Under the pieces are notes generated by a model, which ran no database searches, was not told where the DNA came from, and saw only the letters and a program-made list of their open reading frames with translations. Shown piece by piece: positions 25,590-39,099 of a DNA stretch of 64,000 bases; position 1 is the stretch's first letter; every line of letters begins with the position of its first letter. A program made the position numbers and the translations under genes. The DNA is from Pampus argenteus (lineage: Eukaryota > Chordata > Actinopteri > Scombriformes > Stromateidae). The stretch is taken from the NCBI GenBank assembly GCA_036937835.1, contig CM072861.1:2413001-2477000 (forward strand), given 5' to 3'.

Positions 25590-28455
25590 TAACTGATTTC
25601 TAATGATTAGGACCAAAAAACTCACTTCTGAGAGCTTCCTGCAGCTTTTACTGTAACATTTGTAAAAATAGCTTTCTCTCAGGCCAAAACTGACAACTAC
25701 AGTTTTTCTTAAACAAGGAGCAATATTTTCAATCAAAACCATGTTTGCCATCAACAAGTAACTGATTTCTGATGATTAGGACCAAAAAAAACTCACTTCT
25801 GAGAGCTTCCTGCAGCTTTTACTGTAACATTTGTAAAAATAGCTTTGTCTCTGGCCAAAACTGACAACTACAGTTTTTCTTAAACAAGGAGCAATATTTT
25901 CAATCAAGACCATGTTTGCCATCAACAAGTAACTGATTTCTAATGATTAGGAGCCCAAAAAAAACTTCTGAGAGCTTCCTGCAGCTTTTACTGTAACATT
26001 TGTAAAAATAGCTTTCTCTCAGGCCAAAACTGACAACTACAGTTTTTCTTAAACAAGGAGCAATATTTTCAATCAAAACCATGTTTGCCATCAACAAGTA
26101 ACTGATTTCTAATGATTAGGAGCCCAAAAAAAACTTCTGAGAGCTTCCTGCAGCTTTTACTGTAACATTTGTAAAAAATAGCTTTCTCTCAGGCCAAAAC
26201 TGACAACTACAGTTTTTCTTTAACAAGGAGCAATATTTTTAATCAAAACCATGTTTGCCATCAACAAGTAACTGATTTCTAATGATTAGGACCAAAAAAC
26301 TCACTTCTGAGAGCTTCCTGCAGCTTTTACTGTAACATTTGTAAAAATAGCTTTCTCTCAGGCCAAAACTGACAACTACAGTTTTTCTTAAACAAGGAGC
26401 AATATTTTTAATCAAAACCATGTTTGCCATCAACAAGTAACTGATTTCTAATGATTAGGACCAAAAAACTCACTTCTGAGAGCTTCCTGCAGCTTTTACT
26501 GTAACATTGGTAAAAAATAGCTTTGTCTCAGGCCAAAACTGACAACTACAGTTTTTCTTAAACAAGGAGCAATATTTTCAATCAAAACCATGTTTGCCAT
26601 CAACAAGTAACTGATTTCTAATGATTAGGAGCCCAAAAATAACTTCTGAGAGCTTCCTGCAGCTTTTACTGTAACATTTGTAAAAATAGCTTTCTCTCAG
26701 GCCAAAACTGACAACTACAGCTTTTCTTAGCAAGGAGCAATATTTTCAATCAAAACCATGTTTGCCATCAACAAGTAACTGATTTCTAATCATTAGGACC
26801 AAAAAACTCACTTCTGAGAGCTTCCTGCAGCTTTTACTGTAACATTTGTAAAAATAGCTTTCTCTCAGGCCAAAACTGACAACTACAGTTTTTCTTAAAC
26901 AAGGAGCAATATTTTTAATCAAAACCATGTTTGCCATCAACAAGTAACTGATTTCTAATGATTAGGACCAAAAAACTCACTTCTGAGAGCTTCCTGCAGC
27001 TTTTACTGTAACATTGGTAAAAAATATCTTTGTCTCAGGCCAAAACTGACAACTACAGTTTTTCTTAAACAAGGAGCAATATTTTCAATCAAAACCATGT
27101 TTGCCATCAACAAGTAACTGATTTCTGATGATTAGGACCAAAAAAAACTCACTTCTGAGAGCTTCCTGCAGCTTTTACTGTAACATTTGTAAAAATAGCT
27201 TTGTCTCTGGCCAAAACTGACAACTACAGTTTTTCTTAAACAAGGAGCAATATTTTCAATCAAGACCATGTTTGCCATCAACAAGTAACTGATTTCTAAT
27301 GATTAGGAGCCCAAAAAAAACTTCTGAGAGCTTCCTGCAGCTTTTACTGTAACATTTGTAAAAATAGCTTTCTCTCAGGCCAAAACTGACAACTACAGTT
27401 TTTCTTAAACAAGGAGCAATATTTTCAATCAAAACCATGTTTGCCATCAACAAGTAACTGATTTCTAATGATTAGGAGCCCAAAAAAAACTTCTGAGAGC
27501 TTCCTGCAGCTTTTACTGTAACATTTGTAAAAAATAGCTTTCTCTCAGGCCAAAACTGACAACTACAGTTTTTCTTTAACAAGGAGCAATATTTTTAATC
27601 AAAACCATGTTTGCCATCAACAAGTAACTGATTTCTAATGATTAGGACCAAAAAACTCACTTCTGAGAGCTTCCTGCAGCTTTTACTGTAACATTTGTAA
27701 AAATAGCTTTCTCTCAGGCCAAAACTGACAACTACAGTTTTTCTTAAACAAGGAGCAATATTTTTAATCAAAACCATGTTTGCCATCAACAAGTAACTGA
27801 TTTCTAATGATTAGGACCAAAAAACTCACTTCTGAGAGCTTCCTGCAGCTTTTACTGTAACATTGGTAAAAAATAGCTTTGTCTCAGGCCAAAACTGACA
27901 ACTACAGTTTTTCTTAAACAAGGAGCAATATTTTCAATCAAAACCATGTTTGCCATCAACAAGTAACTGATTTCTAATGATTAGGAGCCCAAAAATAACT
28001 TCTGAGAGCTTCCTGCAGCTTTTACTGTAACATTTGTAAAAATAGCTTTCTCTCAGGCCAAAACTGACAACTACAGCTTTTCTTAGCAAGGAGCAATATT
28101 TTCAATCAAAACCATGTTTGCCATCAACAAGTAACTGATTTCTAATCATTAGGACCAAAAAACTCACTTCTGAGAGCTTCCTGCAGCTTTTACTGTAACA
28201 TTTGTAAAAATAGCTTTCTCTCAGGCCAAAACTGACAACTACAGTTTTTCTTAAACAAGGAGCAATATTTTTAATCAAAACCATGTTTGCCATCAACAAG
28301 TAACTGATTTCTAATGATTAGGACCAAAAAACTCACTTCTGAGAGCTTCCTGCAGCTTTTACTGTAACATTGGTAAAAAATAGCTTTGTCTCAGGCCAAA
28401 ACTGACAACTACAGTTTTTCTTAAACAAGGAGCAATATTTTCAATCAAAACCATG
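25590..28455. repeat. 1,356-bp (eight-monomer) tandem duplication
   Basis: Variant-marked monomers repeat at offset 1,356. Examples are GATGATTAGGACC with an eight-A run (about 25,771 and 27,127), the CAAGACCATG monomer (25,905 and 27,261), CTTTAACAAGG (26,219 and 27,575) and TTTTTAATCAAAACC (26,236 and 27,592). The match ends near 28,455. The borders are estimated from where the diagnostic variants stop agreeing. Confidence 0.75.
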
Positions 28456-31400
28456 TTTGCCATCAACAAGTAACTGATTTCTAATGATTAGGAGCCCAAA
28501 AATAACTTCTGAGAGCTTCCTGCAGCTTTTACTGTAACATTTGTAAAAATAGCTTTCTCTCAGGCCAAAACTGACAACTACAGCTTTTCTTAGCAAGGAG
28601 CAATATTTTCAATCAAAACCATGTTTGCCATCAACAAGTAACTGATTTCTAATCATTAGGACCAAAAAACTCACTTCTGAGAGCTTCCTGCAGCTTTTAC
28701 TGTAACATTTGTAAAAATAGCTTTCTCTCAGGCCAAAACTGACAACTACAGCTTTTCTTAGCAAGGAGCAATATTTTCAATCAAAACCATGTTTGCCATC
28801 AACAAGTAACTGATTTCTAATCATTAGGACCAAAAAACTCACTTCTGAGAGATTCCTGCAGCTTTTACTGTAACATTTGTAAAAATAGCTTTCTCTCAGG
28901 CCAAAACTGACAACTACAGTTTTTCTTAAACAAGGAGCAATATTTTCAATCAAAACCATGTTTGCCATCAACAAGTAACTGATTTCTAATGATTAGGACC
29001 AAAAAACTCACTTCTGAGAGCTTCCTGCAGCTTTTACTGTAACATTTGTAAAAATAGCTTTCTCTCTGGCCAAAACTGACAACTACAGTTTTTCTTAAAC
29101 AAGAAGCAATATTTTCAATCAAAACCAGGTTTGCCATCAACAAGTAACTGATTTCTAATGATTAGGACCAAAAAACTCACTTCTGAGAGCTTCCTGCAGC
29201 TTTTACTGTAACATTTGTAAAAATAGCTTTCTCTCAGGCCAAAACTGACAACTACAGTTTTTCTTAAACAAGGAGCAATATTTTCAATCAAAACCATGTT
29301 TGCCATCAACAAGTAACTGATTTCTGATGATTAGGACCAAAAAAACTCACTTCTGAGAGCTTCCTGCAGCTTTTACTGTAACATTTGTAAAAATAGCTTT
29401 GTCTCAGGCCAAAACTGACAACTACAGTTTTTCTTAAACAAGGAGCAATATTTTCAATCAAAACCATGTTTGCCATCAACAAGTAACTGATTTCTAATGA
29501 TTAGGACCAAAAAACTCACTTCTGAGAGCTTCCTGCAGCTTTTACTGTAACATTTGTAAAAATAGCTTTCTCTCAGGCCAAAACTGACAACTACAGTTTT
29601 TTTTAAACAAGGAGCAATATTTTCAATCAAAACCATGTTTGCCATCAACAAGTAACTGATTTCTAATGATTAGGAGCCCAAAAATAACTTCTGAGAGCTT
29701 CCTGCAGCTTTTACTGTAACATTTGTAAAAATAGCTTTCTCTCAGGCCAAAACTGACAACTAGTTTTTCTTAGCAAGGAGCAATATTTTCAATCAAAACC
29801 ATGTTTGCCATCAACAAGTAACTGATTTCTAATCATTAGGACCAAAAAACTCACTTCTGAGAGCTTCCTGCAGCTTTTACTTTAACATTTGTAAAAATAG
29901 CTTTCTCTCAGGCCAAAACTGACAACTACAGTTTTTCTTAAACAAGGAGCAATATTTTCAATCAAAACCATGTTTGCCATCAACAAGTAACTGATTTCTA
30001 ATGATTAGGACCAAAAAACTCACTTCTGAGAGCTTCCTGCAGCTTTTACTGTAACATTTGTAAAAATAGCTTTCTCTCTGGCCAAAACTGACAACTACAG
30101 TTTTTCTTAAACAAGAAGCAATATTTTCAATCAAAACCAGGTTTGCCATCGACAAGTAACTGATTTCTAATGATTAGGACCAAAGAACTCACTTCTGAGA
30201 GCTTCCTGCAGCTTTTACTGTAACATTTGTAAAAATAGCTTTCTCTCAGGCCAAAACTGACAACTACAGTTTTTCTTAAACAAGGAGCAATATTTTCAAT
30301 CAAAACCATGTTTGCCATCAACAAGTAACTGATTTCTGATGATTAGGACTAAAAAAACTCACTTCTGAGAGCTTCCTGCAGCTTTTACTGTAACATTTGT
30401 AAAAATAGCTTTGTCTCAGGCCAAAACTGACAACTACAGTTTTTCTTAAACAAGGAGCAATATTTTCAATCAAAACCATGTTTGCCATCAACAAGTAACT
30501 GATTTCTAATGATTAGGACCAAAAAACTCACTTCTGAGAGCTTCCTGCAGCTTTTACTGTAACATTTGTAAAAATAGCTTTCTCTCAGGCCAAAACTGAC
30601 AACTACAGTTTTTCTTAAACAAGGAGCAATATTTTCAATCAAAACCATGTTTGCCATCAACAAGTAACTGATTTCTAATGATTAGGACCAAAAAACTCAC
30701 TTCTGAGAGCTTCCTGCAGCTTTTACTGTAACATTTGTAAAAATAGCTTTGTCTCAGGCCAAAACTGACAACTACAGTTTTTCTTAAACAAGGAGCAATA
30801 TTTTCAATCAAAACCATGTTTGCCATCAACAAGTAACTGATTTCTAATGATTAGGAGCCCAAAAATAACTTCTGAGAGCTTCCTGCAGCTTTTACTGTAA
30901 CATTTGTAAAAAATAGCTTTCTCTCAGGCCAAAACTGACAACTACAGTTTTTCTTAGCAAGGAGCAATATTTTCAATCAAAACCATGTTTGCCATCAACA
31001 AGTAACTGATTTCTAATGATTAGGACCAAAAAACTCACTTCTGAGAGCTTCCTGCAGCTTTTACTGTAACATTTGTAAAAATAGATTTCTCTCAGGCCAA
31101 AACTGACAACTACAGTTTTTCTTAAACCAGGAGCAATATTTTCAATCAAAACCATGTTTGCCATCAACAAGTAACTGATTTCTAATGATTAGGACCAAAG
31201 AACTCACTTCTGAGAGCTTCCTGCAGCTTTTACTGTAACATTTGTAAAAATAGCTTTCTCTCAGGCCAAAACTGACAACTACAGTTTTTCTTAAACAAGG
31301 AGCAATATTTTTAATCAAAACCATGTTTGCCATCAACAAGTAACTGATTTCTAATGATTAGGACCAAAAAACTCACTTCTGAGAGCTTCCTGCAGCTTTT

Positions 31401-31689
31401 ACTGTAACATTGGTAAAAAATAGCTTTGTCTCAGGCCAAAACTGACAACTACAGTTTTTCTTAAACAAGGAGCAATATTTTCAATCAAAACCATGTTTGC
31501 CATCAACAAGTAACTCATTTCTAATGATTAGGACCAAAAAACTCACTTCTGAGAGCTTCCTGCAGCTTTTACTGTAACATTTGTAAAAATAGCTTTCTCT
31601 CGGCGAGAGAAGCCCAAAACTGACAACTATAGTTTTTCTTAAACAAGGAGCCATATTTTCAATCAAAACCATGTTTGCCATCAACAAGT
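26946..31689. repeat. 4,744-bp satellite duplication, copy A
   Basis: This stretch of 28 monomers matches the following stretch at offset 4,744. Sampled diagnostic variants agree, including the GAGCCCAAAAAAAAC monomers, repeated GCTTTTCTTAGCAAGG monomers, the AACTAGTTTTTC deletion monomer at about 29,760 and the CATCGACAAG variant at about 30,149. The last monomer carries the hairpin insertion at 31,595-31,611. The left border is set where agreement fails upstream. Confidence 0.8.
31595..31611. repeat. Hairpin insertion in a satellite monomer
   Basis: TTCTCTCG (31,595-31,602), a single G, then CGAGAGAA (31,604-31,611): an 8-bp perfect inverted repeat replacing the usual TTCTCTCAGG and lengthening the monomer by about 9 bp. 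It creates CpGs in an otherwise CpG-free monomer. Confidence 0.9.
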
Positions 31690-34600
31690 AACTAATTTCT
31701 AATGATTAGGACCAAAAAACTCACTTCTGAGAGCTTCCTGCAGCTTTTACTGTAACATTGGTAAAAAATAGCTTTGTCTCAGGCCAAAACTGACAACTAC
31801 AGTTTTTCTTAAACAAGGAGCAATATTTTCAATCAAAACCATGTTTGCCATCAACAAGTAACTGATTTCTGATGATTAGGACCAAAAAAAACTCACTTCT
31901 GAGAGCTTCCTGCAGCTTTTACTGTAACATTTGTAAAAATAGCTTTGTCTCTGGCCAAAACTGACAACTACAGTTTTTCTTAAACAAGGAGCAATATTTT
32001 CAATCAAGACCATGTTTGCCATCAACAAGTAACTGATTTCTAATGATTAGGAGCCCAAAAAAAACTTCTGAGAGCTTCCTGCAGCTTTTACTGTAACATT
32101 TGTAAAAATAGCTTTCTCTCAGGCCAAAACTGACAACTACAGTTTTTCTTAAACAAGGAGCAATATTTTCAATCAAAACCATGTTTGCCATCAACAAGTA
32201 ACTGATTTCTAATGATTAGGAGCCCAAAAAAAACTTCTGAGAGCTTCCTGCAGCTTTTACTGTAACATTTGTAAAAAATAGCTTTCTCTCAGGCCAAAAC
32301 TGACAACTACAGTTTTTCTTTAACAAGGAGCAATATTTTTAATCAAAACCATGTTTGCCATCAACAAGTAACTGATTTCTAATGATTAGGACCAAAAAAC
32401 TCACTTCTGAGAGCTTCCTGCAGCTTTTACTGTAACATTTGTAAAAATAGCTTTCTCTCAGGCCAAAACTGACAACTACAGTTTTTCTTAAACAAGGAGC
32501 AATATTTTTAATCAAAACCATGTTTGCCATCAACAAGTAACTGATTTCTAATGATTAGGACCAAAAAACTCACTTCTGAGAGCTTCCTGCAGCTTTTACT
32601 GTAACATTGGTAAAAAATAGCTTTGTCTCAGGCCAAAACTGACAACTACAGTTTTTCTTAAACAAGGAGCAATATTTTCAATCAAAACCATGTTTGCCAT
32701 CAACAAGTAACTGATTTCTAATGATTAGGAGCCCAAAAATAACTTCTGAGAGCTTCCTGCAGCTTTTACTGTAACATTTGTAAAAATAGCTTTCTCTCAG
32801 GCCAAAACTGACAACTACAGCTTTTCTTAGCAAGGAGCAATATTTTCAATCAAAACCATGTTTGCCATCAACAAGTAACTGATTTCTAATCATTAGGACC
32901 AAAAAACTCACTTCTGAGAGCTTCCTGCAGCTTTTACTGTAACATTTGTAAAAATAGCTTTCTCTCAGGCCAAAACTGACAACTACAGTTTTTCTTAAAC
33001 AAGGAGCAATATTTTTAATCAAAACCATGTTTGCCATCAACAAGTAACTGATTTCTAATGATTAGGACCAAAAAACTCACTTCTGAGAGCTTCCTGCAGC
33101 TTTTACTGTAACATTGGTAAAAAATAGCTTTGTCTCAGGCCAAAACTGACAACTACAGTTTTTCTTAAACAAGGAGCAATATTTTCAATCAAAACCATGT
33201 TTGCCATCAACAAGTAACTGATTTCTAATGATTAGGAGCCCAAAAATAACTTCTGAGAGCTTCCTGCAGCTTTTACTGTAACATTTGTAAAAATAGCTTT
33301 CTCTCAGGCCAAAACTGACAACTACAGCTTTTCTTAGCAAGGAGCAATATTTTCAATCAAAACCATGTTTGCCATCAACAAGTAACTGATTTCTAATCAT
33401 TAGGACCAAAAAACTCACTTCTGAGAGCTTCCTGCAGCTTTTACTGTAACATTTGTAAAAATAGCTTTCTCTCAGGCCAAAACTGACAACTACAGCTTTT
33501 CTTAGCAAGGAGCAATATTTTCAATCAAAACCATGTTTGCCATCAACAAGTAACTGATTTCTAATCATTAGGACCAAAAAACTCACTTCTGAGAGATTCC
33601 TGCAGCTTTTACTGTAACATTTGTAAAAATAGCTTTCTCTCAGGCCAAAACTGACAACTACAGTTTTTCTTAAACAAGGAGCAATATTTTCAATCAAAAC
33701 CATGTTTGCCATCAACAAGTAACTGATTTCTAATGATTAGGACCAAAAAACTCACTTCTGAGAGCTTCCTGCAGCTTTTACTGTAACATTTGTAAAAATA
33801 GCTTTCTCTCTGGCCAAAACTGACAACTACAGTTTTTCTTAAACAAGAAGCAATATTTTCAATCAAAACCAGGTTTGCCATCAACAAGTAACTGATTTCT
33901 AATGATTAGGACCAAAAAACTCACTTCTGAGAGCTTCCTGCAGCTTTTACTGTAACATTTGTAAAAATAGCTTTCTCTCAGGCCAAAACTGACAACTACA
34001 GTTTTTCTTAAACAAGGAGCAATATTTTCAATCAAAACCATGTTTGCCATCAACAAGTAACTGATTTCTGATGATTAGGACCAAAAAAACTCACTTCTGA
34101 GAGCTTCCTGCAGCTTTTACTGTAACATTTGTAAAAATAGCTTTGTCTCAGGCCAAAACTGACAACTACAGTTTTTCTTAAACAAGGAGCAATATTTTCA
34201 ATCAAAACCATGTTTGCCATCAACAAGTAACTGATTTCTAATGATTAGGACCAAAAAACTCACTTCTGAGAGCTTCCTGCAGCTTTTACTGTAACATTTG
34301 TAAAAATAGCTTTCTCTCAGGCCAAAACTGACAACTACAGTTTTTTTTAAACAAGGAGCAATATTTTCAATCAAAACCATGTTTGCCATCAACAAGTAAC
34401 TGATTTCTAATGATTAGGAGCCCAAAAATAACTTCTGAGAGCTTCCTGCAGCTTTTACTGTAACATTTGTAAAAATAGCTTTCTCTCAGGCCAAAACTGA
34501 CAACTAGTTTTTCTTAGCAAGGAGCAATATTTTCAATCAAAACCATGTTTGCCATCAACAAGTAACTGATTTCTAATCATTAGGACCAAAAAACTCACTT

Positions 34601-36264
34601 CTGAGAGCTTCCTGCAGCTTTTACTTTAACATTTGTAAAAATAGCTTTCTCTCAGGCCAAAACTGACAACTACAGTTTTTCTTAAACAAGGAGCAATATT
34701 TTCAATCAAAACCATGTTTGCCATCAACAAGTAACTGATTTCTAATGATTAGGACCAAAAAACTCACTTCTGAGAGCTTCCTGCAGCTTTTACTGTAACA
34801 TTTGTAAAAATAGCTTTCTCTCTGGCCAAAACTGACAACTACAGTTTTTCTTAAACAAGAAGCAATATTTTCAATCAAAACCAGGTTTGCCATCGACAAG
34901 TAACTGATTTCTAATGATTAGGACCAAAGAACTCACTTCTGAGAGCTTCCTGCAGCTTTTACTGTAACATTTGTAAAAATAGCTTTCTCTCAGGCCAAAA
35001 CTGACAACTACAGTTTTTCTTAAACAAGGAGCAATATTTTCAATCAAAACCATGTTTGCCATCAACAAGTAACTGATTTCTGATGATTAGGACTAAAAAA
35101 ACTCACTTCTGAGAGCTTCCTGCAGCTTTTACTGTAACATTTGTAAAAATAGCTTTGTCTCAGGCCAAAACTGACAACTACAGTTTTTCTTAAACAAGGA
35201 GCAATATTTTCAATCAAAACCATGTTTGCCATCAACAAGTAACTGATTTCTAATGATTAGGACCAAAAAACTCACTTCTGAGAGCTTCCTGCAGCTTTTA
35301 CTGTAACATTTGTAAAAATAGCTTTGTCTCAGGCCAAAACTGACAACTACAGTTTTTCTTAAACAAGGAGCAATATTTTCAATCAAAACCATGTTTGCCA
35401 TCAACAAGTAACTGATTTCTAATGATTAGGAGCCCAAAAATAACTTCTGAGAGCTTCCTGCAGCTTTTACTGTAACATTTGTAAAAAATAGCTTTCTCTC
35501 AGGCCAAAACTGACAACTACAGTTTTTCTTAGCAAGGAGCAATATTTTCAATCAAAACCATGTTTGCCATCAACAAGTAACTGATTTCTAATGATTAGGA
35601 CCAAAAAACTCACTTCTGAGAGCTTCCTGCAGCTTTTACTGTAACATTTGTAAAAATAGATTTCTCTCAGGCCAAAACTGACAACTACAGTTTTTCTTAA
35701 ACCAGGAGCAATATTTTCAATCAAAACCATGTTTGCCATCAACAAGTAACTGATTTCTAATGATTAGGACCAAAGAACTCACTTCTGAGAGCTTCCTGCA
35801 GCTTTTACTGTAACATTTGTAAAAATAGCTTTCTCTCAGGCCAAAACTGACAACTACAGTTTTTCTTAAACAAGGAGCAATATTTTTAATCAAAACCATG
35901 TTTGCCATCAACAAGTAACTGATTTCTAATGATTAGGACCAAAAAACTCACTTCTGAGAGCTTCCTGCAGCTTTTACTGTAACATTGGTAAAAAATAGCT
36001 TTGTCTCAGGCCAAAACTGACAACTACAGTTTTTCTTAAACAAGGAGCAATATTTTCAATCAAAACCATGTTTGCCATCAACAAGTAACTCATTTCTAAT
36101 GATTAGGACCAAAAAACTCACTTCTGAGAGCTTCCTGCAGCTTTTACTGTAACATTTGTAAAAATAGCTTTCTCTCGGCGAGAGAAGCCCAAAACTGACA
36201 ACTATAGTTTTTCTTAAACAAGGAGCCATATTTTCAATCAAAACCATGTTTGCCATCAACAAGT
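31690..36264. repeat. 4,744-bp satellite duplication, copy B, one monomer shorter
   Basis: This directly adjoins copy A. The offset is 4,744 up to about 30,470/35,210, then 4,575 to the end, so copy B lost exactly one 169-bp monomer (the one at about 30,466-30,634 in copy A). The hairpin-insertion monomer at its end (36,170) corresponds to that of copy A (31,595). Internal deletion of a whole monomer fits unequal exchange in register. Confidence 0.8.
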
Positions 36265-37236
36265 AACTAATTTCTAATGATTAGGACCAAAAAACTCACT
36301 TCTGAGAGCTTTCTGCAGCTTTTACTGTAACATTTGTACAAATAGCTTTCTCTCAGGCCAAAATTGACAACTACAGTTTTTCTTAAACAAGGAGCAATAT
36401 TTTCAATCAAAACCATGTTTGCCATCAACAAGTAACTGATTTCTAATGATTAGGACCAAAAAACCCACTTCTGAGAGCTTCCTGCAGCTTTTACTGTAAC
36501 ATTTGTAAAAATAGCTTTGTCTCAGGCCAAAACTGACAACTACAGTTTTTCTTAAACAAGGAGCAATATTTTCAATCAAAACCATGTTTGCCATCAACAA
36601 GTAACTCATTTCTAATGATTAGGACCAAAAAACTCACTTCTGAGAGCTTCCTGCAGCTTTTACTGTAACATTTGTAAAAATAGCTTTCTCTCGGCGAGAG
36701 AAGCCCAAAACTGACAACTATAGTTTTTCTTAAACAAGGAGCCATATTTTCAATCAAAACCATGTTTGCCATCAACAAGTAACTAATTTCTAATGATTAG
36801 GACCAAAAAACTCACTTCTGAGAGCTTCCTGCAGCTTTTACTGTAACATTTGTAAAAATAGCTTTCTCTCGGCGAGAGAAGCCCAAAACTGACAACTATA
36901 GTTTTTCTTAAACAAGGAGCCATATTTTCAATCAAAACCATGTTTGCCATCAACAAGTAACTAATTTCTAATGATTAGGACCAAAAAACTCACTTCTGAG
37001 AGCTTTCTGCAGCTTTTACTGTAACATTTGTAAAAATAGCTTTCTCTCGGCGAGAGAAGGCCAAAACTGACAACTACAGTTTTTCTTAAACAAGGAGCAA
37101 TATTTTCAATCAAAACCATGTTTGCCATCAACAAGTAACTGATTTCTAATGATTAGGACCAAAAAACTCACTTCTGAGAGCTTCCTTCAGCTTTTACTGT
37201 AACATTTGTAAAAATAGCTTTCTCTCGGCGAGAGAA
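36170..37236. repeat. Cluster of five hairpin-insertion monomers
   Basis: The same TTCTCTCG-G-CGAGAGAA insertion occurs at 36,170-36,186, 36,686-36,702, 36,864-36,880, 37,042-37,058 and 37,220-37,236. The last four are in consecutive monomers of 178 bp. The 37,042 copy is followed by GGCC instead of GCCC, which shows further divergence. Linked changes (CTATAGTTTTTC, GGAGCCATATTTTC, GTAACTAATTTC) travel with most copies, so this is a local monomer subfamily. It is absent right of 37.3 kb. Confidence 0.88.
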
Positions 37237-38092
37237 GCCCAAAACTGACAACTACAGTTTTTCTTAAACAAGGAGCAATATTTTCAATCAAAACCATGTT
37301 TGCCATCAACAAGTAACTGATTTCTAATGATTAGGAGCCCAAAAATAACTTCTGAGAGCTTCCTGCAGCTTTTACTGTAACATTTGTAAAAATAGCTTTG
37401 TCTCAGGCCAAAACTGACAACTACAGTTTTTCTTAAACAAGGATCAATATTTTCAACAAAACCATGTTTGCCATCAACAAGTAACTGATTTCTAATGATT
37501 ATGACCAAAAAACTCACTTCTGAGAGCTTCCTGCAGCTTTTACTGTAACATTTGTAAAAAATAGCTTTGTCTCAGGCCAAAACTGACAACTACAGTTTTT
37601 CTTAAACAAGGAGCAATATTTTCAATCAAAACCATGTTTGCCATCAACAAGTAACTGATTTCTAATGATTAGGACCAAAAAACTCACTTCTGAGACCTTC
37701 CTGCAGCTTTTACTGTAACATTTGTAAAAAATAGCTTTGTCTCAGGCCAAAACTGACAACTACAGTTTTTCTTAAACAAGGAGCAATATTTTCAATCAAA
37801 ACCATGTTTGCCATCAACAAGTAACTGATTTCTAATGATCAGGACCAAAAAACTCACTTCTGAGAGCTTCCTGCAGCTTTTACTGTAACATTTGTAAAAA
37901 TAGCTTTCTCTCAGGCCAAAACTGACAACTACAGTTTTTCTTAAACAAGGATCAATATTTTCAATGAAAACCATGTTTGCCATCAACAAGTAACTGATTT
38001 CTAATGATTAGGACCAAAAAACTCACTTCTGAGAGCTTCCTGCAGCTTTTACTGTAACATTTGTAAAAATAGCTTTCTCTCAGGCCAAAACT

Positions 38093-39099
38093 GACACTAC
38101 AGTTTTTCTTAAACAAGGAGCAATATTTTCAATCAAAACCATGTTTGCCAAGTAACTGATTTCTAATGATTAGGACCAAAAAACTCACTTCTGAGAGCTT
38201 CCTGCAGCTTTTACTGTAACATTTGTAAAAATAGCTTTGTCTCAGGCCAAAACTGACAACTACAGTTTTTCTTAAACAAGGAGCAATATTTTCAATCAAA
38301 ACCATGTTTGCCATCAACAAGTAACTGATTTCTAATGATTAGGAGCCTAAAAATAACTTCTGAGAGCTTCCTGCAGCTTTTACTGTAACATTTGTAAAAA
38401 TAGCTTTCTCTCAGGCCAAAACTGACAACTACAGTTTTTCTTAACAAGGAGCAATATTTTCAATCAAAACCATGTTTGCCATCAACAAGTAACTGATTTC
38501 TAATGATTAGGACCAAAAAACTCACTTCTGAGAGCTTCCTGCAGCTTTTACTGTAACATTTGTAAAAATAGCTTTCTCTCAGGCCAAAACTGACAACTAC
38601 AGTTTTTCTTAAACAAGGAGCAATATTTTCAATCAAAACCATGTTTGCCATTAACAAGTAACTGATTTCTAATGACTAGGACCAAAAAACTCACTTCTGA
38701 GAGCTTCCTGCAGCTTTTACTGTAACATTTGTAAAAAATAGCTTTCTCTCAGGCCAAAACTGACAACTAGAGTTTTTCTTAAACAAGGAGCAATATTTTA
38801 AATCAAAACCATGTTTGCCATCAACAAGTAACTGATTTCTAATGATTAGGAGCCCAAAAATAACTTCTGAGAGCTTCCTGCAGCTTTTACTGTAACATTT
38901 GTAAAAATAGCTTTCTCTCAGGCCAAAACTGACAACTACAGTTTTTCTTAAACAAGGATCAATATTTTCAATGAAAACCATGTTTGCCATCAACAAGTAA
39001 CTGATTTCTAATGATTAGGACCAAAAAACTCACTTCTGAGAGCTTCCTGCAGCTTTTACTGTAACATTTGTAAAAATAGCTTTCTCTCAGGCCAAAACT
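38093..39099. repeat. 1,007-bp six-monomer higher-order unit (reference copy)
   Basis: Starting at GACACTACAG, the unit contains in order: a 6-bp-loss monomer (TGCCAAGTAAC), one with GAGCCTAAAAATAAC, one with CTTAACAAGG, one with CCATTAACAAG plus GACTAGGACC, one with AACTAGAGTTTTTC plus TTTTAAATC plus GAGCCCAAAAATAAC, and one with GGATCAATATT plus CAATGAAAACC. Length bookkeeping agrees: 6 x 169 = 1,014, minus 6, 1 and 1, plus 1 extra A, gives 1,007. Copies of the unit start are at 39,100, 41,966, 42,973, 44,150, 49,892, 50,899, 51,740, 54,775, 55,782, 56,789, 60,166, 61,173, 62,182, 63,021 and 63,859. Confidence 0.87.
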
